Below, in pieces: positions 13,811 to 24,285 of a stretch of DNA of 64,000 nt. The position numbers and the translations under genes were made by a program. Under the pieces are notes generated by a model, which did no database searches, was not told where the DNA came from, and saw only the letters and a program-made list of their open reading frames with translations. Source of the stretch: Pratylenchus scribneri (taxonomy: Eukaryota; Nematoda; Chromadorea; Rhabditida; Pratylenchidae); assembly GCA_030063045.1 (NCBI GenBank), contig JAQSEB010000052.1:95205-159204 (forward strand). The letters run 5' to 3'. Position 1 is the first letter of the stretch; each line of letters starts with the position of its first letter.

Positions 13811-16189
13811 AAATAGTATAAAATATTTTACTGAATTTAAAAATATTAATTTGGGGTAGCTCAGTGAAAAATGAGTGAGTTATAGGGTAACTTATTCGAT
13901 TTTTCGGTCCAAAAAATATATTTTTATTGGATTTTCAAAAAAATTGTTAGGCTAGAAACAGTTTTTAGATACTAAGAAATAGTCTAAAATATTTTACTGA
14001 ATTTAAAAATATTAATTTGGGGTAGCTCAGTTAAAAAATGGGTGAGTTAGAGGGTAACTTATCCGATTTTTCAGTCCAAAAAATATATTTTTATTGGATT
14101 TTTAAAAAAATTGTTAGGCTAGAAACAGTTTTTAGATACTAAGAAATTGTCTAAAATATTTTACTGAATTTAAAAATATTAATTTGGGGTAGCTCAGTTA
14201 AAAAATGGGTGAGTTAGAGGGTAACTTATCCGATTTTTCAGTCCAAAAAATATATTTTTATTGGATTTTCAAAAAAATTGTTAGGCTAGAAACAGTTTAT
14301 AGATACTAAGAAATAGTCTAAAATATTTTACTGATTTAAAAATATTAATTTGGGGTAGCTCAGTGAAAAAATGAGTGAGTTAGAGGGTAACTTGTTCGAT
14401 TTTTGGGTCCAAAAAATATATTTTTATTGGATTTTCAAAAAAATTGTTAGGCTAGAAACAGTTTTTAGATACTAAGAAATAGTATAAAATATTTTACTGA
14501 ATTTAAAAATATTAATTTGGGGTAGCTCAGTGAAAAATGAGTGAGTTAGAGGGTAACTTATTCGATTTTTCAGTCCAAAAAATATATTTTTATTGGATTT
14601 TTAAAAAAATTGTTAGGCTAGAAACAGTTTTTAGATACTAAGAAATAGTCTAAAATATTTTACTGAATTTAAAAATATTAATTTTTACTAGCTCAGTGAA
14701 AAAATGGGTGAGTTAGAGGGTAACTTATTCGATTTTTCGGTCCAAAAAGTATATTTTTATTGAATTTTAAAAAACATTGTTAGGCTTAAAATAGTTAATA
14801 GATACTAAGAAATAGTTTAAAATATTTTACTGAATTTAAAAATATTAATTTGGGGTAGCTCAGTGAAAAAATAAGTGATTGAATGAATGAAGGTATTCGA
14901 TTTTTCAGTCCAAAAAATATATTTTTATTGGATTTTTAAAAAAATTGTTAGGCTAGAAACAGTTTTTAGATACTAAGAAATAGTCTAAAATATTTTACTG
15001 AATTTAAAAATATTAATTTTTACTAGCTCAGTGAAAAAATGGGTGAGTTAGAGGGTAACTTATCCGATTTTTCGGTCCAAAAAGGATATTTTTATTGGAT
15101 TTTCAAAAAAATTGTTAGGCTAGAAACAGTTTTTAGATACTAAGAAATAGTTTAAAATATTTTACTGAATTTAAAAATATTAATTTTTACTAGCTCAGTG
15201 AAAAAATAAGTGATTGAATGAATGAAGGTATTCGATTTTTCAGTCAAAAAAATATATTTTTATTGGATTTTTAAAAAAATTGTTAGGCTAGAAACAGTTT
15301 TTAGATACTAAGAAATTGTCTAAAATATTTTACTGAATTTAAAAATATTAATTTGGGGTAGCTCAGTGAAAAAATGAGTGAGTTAGAGGGTAACTTATTC
15401 GATTTTTCGGTCCAAAAAGTATATTTTTATTGAATTTTAAAAAACATTGTTAGGCTTAAAATAGTTATTAGATACTAAGAAATAGTTTAAAATATTTTAC
15501 TGAATTTAAAAATATTAATTTTTACTAGCTCAGTGAAAAAATGGGTGAGTTAGAGGGTAACTTATCCGATTTTTCGGTCCAAAAAGGATATTTTTATTGG
15601 ATTTTCAAAAAAAATGTTAGGCTAGAAACAGTTTTTAGATACTAAGAAATAGTTTAAAATATTTTACTGAATTTAAAAATATTAATTTTGGGTAGCTCAG
15701 TGAAAAAATGGGTGAGTTAGAGGGTAACTTATTCGATTTTTCGTTCCAAAAAGGATATTTTTATTGAATTTTAAAAAACATTGTTAGGCTTAAAATAGTT
15801 AATAGATACTAAGAAATAGTTTAAAATATTTTACTGAATTTAAAAATATTAATTTGGGGTAGCTCAGTGAAAAAAATGGGTGAGTTAGAGGGTAACTTAT
15901 CCGATTTTTCAGTCCAAAAAATATATTTTTATTGGATTTTTAAAAAAATTGTTAGGCTAGAAACAGTTTTTAGATACTAAGAAATAGTCTAAAATATTTT
16001 ACTGAATTTAAAAATATTAATTTGGGGTAGCTCAGTGAAAAAAATGGGTGAGTTAGAGGGTAACTTATCCGATTTTTCAGTCCAAAAAATATATTTTTAT
16101 TGGATTTTTAAAAAAATTGTTAGGCTAGAAACAGTTTTTAGATACTAAGAAATAGTCTAAAATATTTTACTGAATTTAAAAATATTAAT

Positions 16190-19100
16190 TTTTACTAGCT
16201 CAGTGAAAAAATGGGTGAGTTAGAGGGTAACTTATTCAATTTTTCGGTCCAAAAAGGATTTGGATTTTTAAAAAAATTGTTAGGCTAGAAACAGTTTTTA
16301 GATACTAAGAAATAGTCTAAAATATTTTACTGAATTTAAAAATATTAATTTGGGGTAGCTCAGTTAAAAAATGGGTGAGTTAGAGGGTAACTTATCCGAT
16401 TTTTCAGTCCAAAAAATATATTTTTATTGGATTTTTAAAAAAATAGTTAGGCTAGAAAAAGTTTTTAGATACTAAGAAATAGTCTAAAATATTTTACTGA
16501 ATTTAAAAATATTAATTTGGGGTAGCTCAGTGAAAAAAATGGGTGAGTTAGAGAGTAACTTATTCAATTTTTCGGTCCAAAAAGGATTTGGATTTTTAAA
16601 AAAATTGTTAGGCTAGAAACAGTTTTTAGATACTAAGAAATAGTCTAAAATATTTTACTGAATTTAAAAATATTAATTTGGGGTAGCTCAGTTAAAAAAT
16701 GGGTGAGTTAGAGGGTAACTTATCCGATTTTTCAGTCCAAAAAATATATTTTTATTGGATTTTTAAAAAAATAGTTAGGCTAGAAAAAGTTTTTAGATAC
16801 TAAGAAATAGTCTAAAATATTTTACTGAATTTAAAAATATTAATTTGGGGTAGCTCAGTGAAAAAAATGGGTGAGTTAGAGAGTAACTTATTCGATTTTT
16901 CGGTCCAAAAAGTATATTTTTATTGAATTTTAAAAAACATTGTTAGGCTTAAAACAGTTTTTAGATACTAAGAAATAGTTTAAAATATTTTACTGAATTT
17001 AAAAATATTAATTTTGGGTAGCTCAGTGAAAAAATGGGTGAGTTAGAGGGTAACTTATTCGATTTTTCGTTCCAAAAAGGATATTTTTATTGAATTTTAA
17101 AAAACATTGTTAGGCTTAAAATAGTTAATAGATACTAAGAAATAGTTTAAAATATTTTACTGAATTTAAAAATATTAATTTGGGGTAGCTCAGTGAAAAA
17201 AATGGGTGAGTTAGAGGGTAACTTATTAGATTTTTCAGTCCAAAAAATATATTTTTATTGGATTTTTAAAAAAATTGTTAGGCTAGAAACAGTTTCTAGA
17301 TACTAAGAAATAGTCTAAAATATTTTACTGAATTTAAAAATATTAATTTGGGGTAGCTCAGTGAAAAAAATGGGTGAGTTAGAGGGTAACTTATCCGATT
17401 TTTCAGTCCAAAAAATATATTTTTATTGGATTTTTAAAAAAATTGTTAGGCTAGAAACAGTTTTTAGATACTAAGAAATAGTCTAAAATATTTTAATGAA
17501 TTTAAAAATATTAATTTTTACTAGCTCAGTGAAAAAATGGGTGAGTTAGAGGGTAACTTATTCAATTTTTCGGTCCAAAAAGGATTTGGATTTTTAAAAA
17601 AATTGTTAGGCTAGAAACAGTTTTTAGATACTAAGAAATAGTCTAAAATATTTTACTGAATTTAAAAATATTAATTTGGGGTAGCTCAGTTAAAAAATGG
17701 GTGAGTTAGAGGGTAACTTATCCGATTTTTCAGTCCAAAAAATATATTTTTATTGGATTTTTAAAAAAATAGTTAGGCTAGAAAAAGTTTTTAGATACTA
17801 AGAAATAGTCTAAAATATTTTACTGAATTTAAAAATATTAATTTGGGGTAGCTCAGTGAAAAAAATGGGTGAGTTAGAGAGTAACTTATTAGATTTTTCA
17901 GTCCAAAAAATATATTTTTATTGGATTTTTAAAAAAATTGTTAGGCTAGAAACAGTTTTTAGATACTAAGAAATAGTCTAAAATATTTTACTGAATTTAA
18001 AAATATTAATTTGGGGTAGCTCAGTGAAAAAATGGGTGAGTTAGAGGGTAACTTATTCGATTTTTCAGTCCAAAAAATATATTTTTATTGGATTTTTAAA
18101 AAAATTGTTAGGCTAGAAACAGTTTTTAGATACTAAGAAATAGTCTAAAATATTTTACTGAATTTAAAAATATTAATTTGGGGTAGCTCAGTGAAAAAAT
18201 GGGTGAGTTAGAGGGTAACTTATTCGATTTTTCAGTCCAAAAAATATATTTTTATTGGATTTTTAAAAAAATTGTTAGGCTAGAAACAGTTTTTAGATAC
18301 TAAGAAATAGTCTAAAATATTTTACTGAATTTAAAAATATTAATTTGGGGTAGCTCAGTGAAAAAATGGGTGAGTTAGAGGGTAACTTATTCAATTTTTC
18401 GGTCCAAAAAGGATATTTTTATTGGATTTTTAAAAAAATTGTTAGGCTAGAAACAGTTTTTAGATACTAAGAAATAGTCTAAAATATTTTACTGAATTTA
18501 ATATTAATTTGGGGTAGCTCAGTTAAAAAATGGGTGAGTTAGAGGGTAACTTATCCGATTTTTCAGTCCAAAAAGTATATTTTTATTGGATTTTTAAAAA
18601 AATTGTTAGGCTAGAAACAGTTTTTAGATACTAAGAAATAGTCTAAAATATTTTACTGAATTTAATATTAATTTGGGGTAGCTCAGTTAAAAAATGGGTG
18701 AGTTAGAGGGTAACTTATCCAATTTTTCAGTCCAAAAAATATATTTTTATTGGATTTTTAAAAAAATTGTTAGGCTAGAAACAGTTTCTAGATACTAAGA
18801 AATAGTCTAAAATATTTTACTGAATTTAAAAATATTAATTTTTACTAGCTCAGTGAAAAAATGGGTGAGTTAGAGGGTAACTTATTCAATTTTTCGGTCC
18901 AAAAAGGATTTGGATTTTTAAAAAAATTGTTAGGCTAGAAACAGTTTTTAGATACTAAGAAATAGTCTAAAATATTTTACTGAATTTAAAAATATTAATT
19001 TGGGGTAGCTCAGTTAAAAAATGGGTGAGTTAGAGGGTAACTTATCCGATTTTTCAGTCCAAAAAATATATTTTTATTGGATTTTTAAAAAAATAGTTAG

Positions 19101-20120
19101 GCTAGAAAAAGTTTTTAGATACTAAGAAATAGTCTAAAATATTTTACTGAATTTAAAAATATTAATTTGGGGTAGCTCAGTGAAAAAAATGGGTGAGTTA
19201 GAGAGTAACTTATTAGATTTTTCAGTCCAAAAAATATATTTTTATTGGATTTTTAAAAAAATTGTTAGGCTAGAAACAGTTTTTAGATACTAAGAAATAG
19301 TCTAAAATATTTTACTGAATTTAAAAATATTAATTTGGGGTAGCTCAGTGAAAAAATGGGTGAGTTAGAGGGTAACTTATTCGATTTTTCAGTCCAAAAA
19401 ATATATTTTTATTGGATTTTTAAAAAAATTGTTAGGCTAGAAACAGTTTTTAGATACTAAGAAATAGTCTAAAATATTTTACTGAATTTAAAAATATTAA
19501 TTTGGGGTAGCTCAGTGAAAAAATGGGTGAGTTAGAGGGTAACTTATTCGATTTTTCAGTCCAAAAAATATATTTTTATTGGATTTTTAAAAAAATTGTT
19601 AGGCTAGAAACAGTTTTTAGATACTAAGAAATAGTCTAAAATATTTTACTGAATTTAAAAATATTAATTTGGGGTAGCTCAGTGAAAAAATGGGTGAGTT
19701 AGAGGGTAACTTATTCAATTTTTCGGTCCAAAAAGGATATTTTTATTGGATTTTTAAAAAAATTGTTAGGCTAGAAACAGTTTTTAGATACTAAGAAATA
19801 GTCTAAAATATTTTACTGAATTTAATATTAATTTGGGGTAGCTCAGTTAAAAAATGGGTGAGTTAGAGGGTAACTTATCCGATTTTTCAGTCCAAAAAGT
19901 ATATTTTTATTGGATTTTTAAAAAAATTGTTAGGCTAGAAACAGTTTTTAGATACTAAGAAATAGTCTAAAATATTTTACTGAATTTAATATTAATTTGG
20001 GGTAGCTCAGTTAAAAAATGGGTGAGTTAGAGGGTAACTTATCCAATTTTTCAGTCCAAAAAGTATATTTTTATTGGATTTTTAAAAAAATTGTTAGGCT
20101 AGAAACAGTTTTTAGATACT
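16190..20120. repeat. 1324-1326-bp higher-order repeat (eight monomers) in satellite A
   Basis: A shortened monomer that lacks the ATTTTTATT stretch, reading AAAAAGGATTTGGA, starts its AGGATTTGGA at 16255, 16583, 17581 and 18905. The positions 16255, 17581 and 18905 define a 1324-1326-bp period. A second marker, TAGTTAGGCTAGAAAAAG, follows with the same spacing (16444, 16772, 17770, 19094). GAATTTAATATT, a loss of AAAA, recurs at 18494/19818 and 18658/19982. The copy from about 17500 to 18820 and the one that follows are nearly identical; the earlier copy is rearranged. Confidence 0.9.
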
Positions 20121-20329
20121 AAGAAATAGTCTAAAATATTTTACTGAATTTAAAAATATTAATTTTGGGTAGCTCAGTTAAAAAATGGGTGAGTTAGAGG
20201 GTAACTTATCCGATTTTTCAGTCCAAAAAATATATTTTTATTGGATTTTTAAAAAAATTGTTAGGCTAGAAACAGTTTTTAGATACTAAGAAATAGTATA
20301 AAATATTTTACTGATTTAAAAATATTAAT

Positions 20330-21000
20330 TTTTACTAGCTCAGTGAAAAAATGGGTGAGTTAGAGGGTAACTTATTCAATTTTTCGGTCCAAAAAGGATA
20401 TTTTTATTGGATTTTCAAAAAAATTGTTAGGCTAGAAACAATTTTTAGATACTAAGAAATATTCTAAAATATTTTACTGAATTTAAAAATATTAATTTTT
20501 ACTAGCTCAGTGAAAAAATGAGTGAGTTAGAGGGTAACTTATTCAATTTTTCGGTCCAAAAAGGATATTTTTATTGGATTTTCAAAAAAATTGTTAGGCT
20601 AGAAACAATTTTTAGATACTAAGAAATATTCTAAAATATTTTACTGAATTTAAAAATATTAATTTTTACTAGCTCAGTGAAAAAATGGGTGAGTTAGAGG
20701 GTAACTTATTCAATTTTTCGGTCCAAAAAGGATATTTTTATTGGATTTTCAAAAAAATTGTTAGGCTAGAAACAATTTTTAGATACTAAGAAATATTCTA
20801 AAATATTTTACTGAATTTAAAAATATTAATTTTTACTAGCTCAGTGAAAAAATGAGTGAGTTAGAGGGTAACTTATTCGATTTTTCGGTCCAAAAAGGAT
20901 ATTTTTATTGAATTTTAAAAAACATTGTTAGGCTTAAAATAGTTATTAGAAACTAAGAAATAGTTTAAAATATTTAAAATATTTTACTGAATTTAAAAAT
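20330..21000. repeat. Local expansion of AAACAATTT / AAATATTCT satellite A monomers
   Basis: Three consecutive monomers carry both GAAACAATTTTTAG and GAAATATTCTAAAAT, changes not seen together elsewhere in the window. They alternate between the GGGTGAG and GAGTGAG modules. They precede three type III monomers with TTAGAAACTAAG instead of TTAGATACTAAG (20947-21310), another private variant that has been locally amplified. Confidence 0.8.
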
Positions 21001-22022
21001 ATTAATTTGGGGTAGCTCAGTGAAAAAATGGGTGAGTTAGAGGGTAACTTATTCGATTTTTCGGTCCAAAAAGTATATTTTTATTGAATTTTAAAAAACA
21101 TTGTTAGGCTTAAAATAGTTATTAGAAACTAAGAAATAGTTTAAAATATTTAAAATATTTTACTGAATTTAAAAATATTAATTTGGGGTAGCTCAGTGAA
21201 AAAATGGGTGAGTTAGAGGGTAACTTATTCAATTTTTCGGTCCAAAAAGTATATTTTTATTGAATTTTAAAAAACATTGTTAGGCTTAAAATAGTTATTA
21301 GAAACTAAGAAATAGTTTAAAATATTTAAAATATTTTACTGAATTTAAAAATATTAATTTGGGGTAGCTCAGTGAAAAAATGGGTGAGTTAGAGGGTAAC
21401 TTATTCGATTTTTCGGTCCAAAAAATATATTTTTATTGGATTTTCAAAAAAATTGTTAGGCTAGAAACAGTTTTTAGATACTAAGAAATAGTCTAAAATA
21501 TTTTACTGAATTTAAAAATATTAATTTGGGGTAGCTCAGTGAAAAAAATGGGTGAGTTAGAGGGTAACTTATTAGATTTTTCAGTCCAAAAAATATATTT
21601 TTATTGGATTTTTAAAAAAATTGTTAGGCTAGAAACAGTTTTTAGATACTAAGAAATAGTCTAAAATATTTTAATGAATTTAAAAATATTAATTTTTACT
21701 AGCTCAGTGAAAAAATGGGTGAGTTAGAGGGTAACTTATTCAATTTTTCGGTCCAAAAAGGATATTTTTATTGGATTTTCAAAAAAATTGTTAGGCTAGA
21801 AACAGTTTTTAGATACTAAGAAATAGTTTAAAATATTTTACTGAATTTAAAAATATTAATTTGGGGTAGCTCAGTGAAAAATGAGTGAGTTAGAGGGTAA
21901 CTTATTCGATTTTTCGGTCCAAAAAATATATTTTTATTGGATTTTCAAAAAAATTGTTAGGCTAGAAACAGTTTTTAGATACTAAGAAATAGTCTAAAAT
22001 ATTTTACTGAATTTAAAAATAT

Positions 22023-22500
22023 AAACAAATTGACTTTTAGCTGGAAAAGAAAATGTTCAAAAATAAAAATGCTTATGCATTAGATGAGTTGCTTTTGCAA
22101 TGAGATAAAATGCTTATGCATTCTAATTTGTAGCTTTTTTTTAAATTAGCTGGAAAAGAAAATGTTCAAAAATAAAAATGCTTATGCATTAGATGAGTTG
22201 CTTTTGCAATGAGATAAAATGCTTATGCATTCTAATTTGTAGCTTTTTTTTAAATTAGCTGGAAAAGAAAATGTTCAAAAATAAAAATGCTTATGCATTA
22301 GATGAGTTGCTTTTACAATGAGATAAAATGCTTATGCATTCTAATTTTTAGCTTTTTTTTAAATTAGCTGGAAAAGAAAATGTTCAAAAATAAAAATGCT
22401 TATGCATTAGATGAGTTGCTTTTGCAATGAGATAAAATGCTTATGCATTCTAATTTTTAGTTTTTTTTAAAATTAGCTGGAAAAGAAAATGTTCAAAAAT
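22023..22500. repeat. Satellite C array 1: four 109-bp units plus a 24-bp partial
   Basis: CTGGAAAAGAAAATGTTC begins at 22041, 22150, 22259, 22368 and 22477, an exact 109-bp period. An 18-bp transition (22023-22040) links the array to satellite A. Each unit contains AAATGCTTATGCATT twice, GTTGCTTTTGCAATGAG between them, and a TAGC-T8 tract. Unit 3 has TTTTACAATG instead of TTTTGCAATG. The last, partial unit stops after GTTCAAAAAT and runs directly into satellite A at TTCGATTTTTCGG. No coding potential is visible. Confidence 0.96.
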
Positions 22501-22735
22501 TTCGATTTTTCGGTTATTTTTATTGGATTTTCAAAAAAAATGTTAGGCTAGAAACAGTTTTTAGATACTAAGAAATTGTCTAAAATATTTTACTGAATTT
22601 AAAAATATTAATTTGGGGTAGCTCAGTTAAAAAATGGGTGAGTTAGAGGGTAACTTATCCGATTTTTCAGTCCAAAAAATATATTTTTATTGGATTTTTA
22701 AAAAAATTGTTAGGCTAGAAACAGTTTTTAGATAC
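22501..22735. repeat. Satellite A remnant between satellite C and the GC-rich island
   Basis: It resumes inside a monomer at TTCGATTTTTCGG and continues to AGATAC. Just after the junction about 12 bases are missing (CGGTTATTTTTATTGG where other monomers have CGGTCCAAAAAATATATTTTTATTGG-type sequence). The second monomer is a GTTAAAAAATGGG, TTATCCGATTTTTCAG form. It is cut at 22735 by the island, and its missing 3' part is found after 24285. Confidence 0.93.
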
Positions 22736-23356
22736 AGTAAAAATGAAGGAAGTTTTGGTCATGGGGACTGAGGTGTTGTTGTAGTCACCCGTGTTTGTGC
22801 ACCGATTTGGCACCAGGTCTCCAAGTCCATTGATGGACAAGGAGTCATCAACCCTTGGGATTGGCTTTTCATTTTTAGCTTCATCCCTTTCGGGGTTCCC
22901 TGGTAGGTCATCCAATTTGGGTTTGATCGATTGATGTGATGTCCCATACCATCCCATCAAACCTTGGAAACCGCCCCTTGATGGATCGTTTGCGCAGTGT
23001 TGGCGTGCTGGGGCTCCAGGTCCAGATATCTGGTCGATTGGGTCGGAACACGTCTGAACTTGGCAACCAGTCAGATCTCCATGTGGTCCCTTTCGCACCA
23101 ATTCGACAAGCTGTGCCACTGGTGGCTCATCAGGCTTTCGCCCGATGTGCATCAGCTGTGCTTTTATCTTTTGCTGAAGCTCAATCTCTTTGATTTCTTT
23201 GAGTATTTGTGCCATATTTCTTTCATAAAGAGTCAATGGCTCATCCTCACTTGTGCAAGGCGTTCCTGTTTTCAGGCCATCCTTTGAGGGTTCAATAGTC
23301 GAGATCGGATTGGGCAATGCGGGACCCGCCTTACATGCTTCCTCTAATTTGGACAA
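22715..23356 (-). CDS. Unassigned open frame in the GC-rich island, proline- and charge-rich
   Basis: A 213-residue frame beginning at a TTG codon (no ATG start is evident). In the same frame it is open upstream to a TGA near 23447. Visible features are an acidic/polar N-terminal part, a short helical charged stretch (AQILKEIKEIELQQKIKAQL, about residues 49-68) that could form a coiled coil, and a polar, proline-rich tail with PKLDDLPGNPERDE. The last residues are encoded by satellite sequence beyond the island edge at 22736, so the natural C-terminus is lost. It resembles no family I can name; a gag-like protein of a retroelement is possible from composition and position only. It overlaps the upstream frame of 23344-23799 in a different phase, so the two may be parts of one disrupted reading frame. 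Confidence 0.3.
   Translation of the reverse strand: MSKLEEACKAGPALPNPISTIEPSKDGLKTGTPCTSEDEPLTLYERNMAQILKEIKEIELQQKIKAQLMHIGRKPDEPPVAQLVELVRKGPHGDLTGCQVQTCSDPIDQISGPGAPARQHCANDPSRGGFQGLMGWYGTSHQSIKPKLDDLPGNPERDEAKNEKPIPRVDDSLSINGLGDLVPNRCTNTGDYNNTSVPMTKTSFIFTVSKNCF
22732..22735. repeat. Left copy of a 4-bp target-site duplication (ATAC)
   Basis: The satellite A consensus at this point is AGATACTAAGAAAT. The left flank of the island ends in GATAC. The right flank begins ATACTAATAAG at 24286, so ATAC belongs to the satellite on both sides. A 4-bp duplication is short enough to arise by chance, but here it sits exactly at the position expected from the monomer register. Confidence 0.55.
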
Positions 23357-23540
23357 TTGTTTAGCATCTTTGGGCCTTCCATTTCTGGGGTATCCTTTAA
23401 GGGCACAATTGCCAGATTCCGATCTGCGATCAATGCGGGAGCCGACTCACATGATCTACAAACCAGATCATCAACCTGAGTGGGTACCATTGCTGGGTCA
23501 TCCTTTCGGGTCTTAAATTGGGTAACCGATTTAACGGGAT
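23278..23540. repeat. Three degenerate internal repeats (spacing 113 and 109 bp) in the island
   Basis: CATCCTTTGAGGG at 23278, TATCCTTTAAGGG at 23391 and CATCCTTTCGGG at 23500 start related blocks. The first two continue with matching segments, including CAATGCGGGACCCG versus CAATGCGGGAGCCG and ACATGCT versus ACATGAT. A more distant CATCCCTTTCGGGG is at 22882. The repeats are clearly older than the satellite duplications, judging by their divergence, and they underlie repeated peptide motifs in the minus-strand frames. Confidence 0.7.
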
Positions 23541-23799
23541 TATCTGGCCAATTCTCGTCATCAATTAAGCTTGGTCCCGAAAGCGGGTCATCGAGCCTCT
23601 CGGCTCGGCTAATGGAAAGGTTTGGACGGTTTTCACTAAGTGAAGCTCGATTGAATGGGTTTTGATTTGGGCCGGGCCCCGGGGTGCTCCCTACACCCCG
23701 CCTAATCAACATTGTTAAAATTCCCCACCTGGGTCCATTGTCCCATCCGTCCTCGCACAAATGTCCGCACATTTTCGCACTGGTGAGTTGATCGCACAT
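23344..23799 (-). CDS. Unassigned open frame upstream in the GC-rich island, possible 5' part of the same gene
   Basis: A 151-residue frame from ATG, read on the minus strand just downstream of the promoter-like site at 23829-23866. It is polar, with many prolines, serines and acidic residues, for example SISRAERLDDPLSGPSLIDD. Towards its end the segment CRSCESAPALIADRNLAIVP resembles ACKAGPALPNPISTIEPSKD of the downstream frame, reflecting a DNA repeat at 23278 and 23391. It stops at 23344, where the neighbouring frame is already open, so a single-base frameshift near 23344-23446 would fuse them. No catalytic motif, zinc knuckle or membrane segment is seen. In GC-rich sequence frames of this length can occur by chance, so coding status is uncertain. 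Confidence 0.3.
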   Translation of the reverse strand: MCDQLTSAKMCGHLCEDGWDNGPRWGILTMLIRRGVGSTPGPGPNQNPFNRASLSENRPNLSISRAERLDDPLSGPSLIDDENWPDNPVKSVTQFKTRKDDPAMVPTQVDDLVCRSCESAPALIADRNLAIVPLKDTPEMEGPKMLNNCPN

Positions 23800-23828
23800 C
23801 GCACTGGTGAGTTCTTGACTGAGTCGAA

Positions 23829-23866
23829 GACTGAGGATTTTCCTGTCTTCCTTCGCCTTTTATTCT
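23829..23866 (-). promoter_or_regulatory. Promoter-like TATA and TCAGTC initiator pair on the minus strand
   Basis: Read on the minus strand, GAATAAAAGGCG (around 23857-23866) is followed about 30 bases later by CCTCAGTCTTCG (around 23829). A TATA-like box about 30 bases before a TCAGT initiator is the classic arrangement of an invertebrate core promoter and of many LTR-element promoters. It lies just upstream of the minus-strand open frames. A second TCAGTC follows 12 bases later. No experimental support exists in the sequence itself. Confidence 0.4.
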
Positions 23867-24248
23867 ACCCGGCGGAGTGTGGGCGTGTGCGAATTTTCGC
23901 TGTGAATGGGCGTTGCCCATTCCCATCTCCGCGGAGTATTTGGTTTTATTTTGTGTGAGGGAATTGAGTAGAACGGAGACTCCTCCCTTCCTCATTCGCG
24001 CCAATTTTTGTGCGAGTTAATATTTTGGTGAGATTGGATGTGGGAAAATGAGGGCAGCTGGCGTCCTCTTTTTCCTTCATGCTGCCGTCGGGTAAATTTG
24101 ACGGGCAGCGAGTTGAGTGGGTCTACTTTTCCCTTTGATTTGGGAAGAGGATTGGTGCCTTGCCTGGCCTTCCATCTTACCATCGAGGCAAGAGGGCGTT
24201 TGTTTGGATTGGGAAATGTTGGAAATGGAAATGAAAAGAATAAATTTG

Positions 24249-24274
24249 GGATGTTTGGCCTAAGCCAAACATCC
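24249..24274. other. Perfect 11-bp stem-loop near the right end of the island
   Basis: GGATGTTTGGC and GCCAAACATCC are perfect inverted repeats separated by CTAA. The hairpin ends 11 bases before the proposed island end and 14 bases before a CTAA that is followed by T. Helitron 3' ends have a hairpin shortly before a terminal CTRR, so the layout resembles one. The left end (AGTAAAA) is not the TC expected of a Helitron. It may equally be a structural element inside a long terminal repeat. Confidence 0.75.
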
Positions 24275-24285
24275 ACCTCTTTACA

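Larger units (their letters stand above)
1..22022. repeat. Satellite A tandem array, left block (about 131 monomers)
   Basis: Head-to-tail monomers of 165-177 bp, only about 26% GC by count of one typical unit (30 G, 13 C on the + strand). Recognisable constant parts are AAAATATTTTACTGAATT, the TAGCTCAGTG box, TTTTTATTGG, TTAGGCTAGAAACAG and AGATACTAAGAAATAG. Three main forms occur. Type I has TTGGGGTAG and GGGTGAGTTAGAGGG (about 166 bp). Type II has TTTTTACTAG and AAGTGATTGAATGAATG (169 bp). Type III has GGCTTAAAATAGTTATTAG and a duplicated TTTAAAATA block (175 bp). Type II dominates the first 5 kb, is absent from about 6-14 kb and reappears singly near 14.9 and 15.2 kb. No open reading frame of note and no transposon is visible in this block. 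The window begins inside the array, so its true left end is unknown. Confidence 0.98.
22736..24285 (-). mobile_element. GC-rich 1.55-kb insertion in satellite A, probable transposon or LTR-element fragment
   Basis: The island is close to balanced in base composition, against about 26% GC in the flanking satellite. It interrupts one monomer in register. The + strand ends read AGTAAAAATGAAGG on the left and CCTCTTTACA on the right; the reverse complement of the right end is TGTAAAGAGG, so the two ends share a weak GTAAA inverted repeat. An ATAC duplication flanks it. Read on the minus strand it starts TGTAAAGAGG, has a TATA-like/Inr pair near 23830-23866 and then long open frames. TG-type ends and short target duplications are features of LTR retrotransposons. 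A possible LTR of about 573 bp would run from 24285 down to TTTTAACA at 23713. I see no primer-binding site, no reverse transcriptase, integrase or transposase. A solo long terminal repeat, a truncated element, or captured host DNA remain open. Confidence 0.5.

Noticed and set aside
1..22022. CENP-B-box-like TTCGATTTTTCGG in satellite A
   Set aside because: The CENP-B core needs TTCG and CGGG separated by seven bases with a central A. Here the spacing is one short, the A is T, and the site varies freely between monomers (TTCAATTTTTCGG, TCCGATTTTTCAG).
22023..22500. Regular 109-bp units considered as a CRISPR-like array
   Set aside because: The whole unit repeats with no unique spacers, no cas genes are present, and the context is eukaryotic satellite.
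23702..24276. Two further minus-strand frames (100 and 94 residues) upstream in the island
   Set aside because: They cover the promoter-like site and the hairpin end, have no motif, and are more likely untranslated or terminal-repeat sequence.
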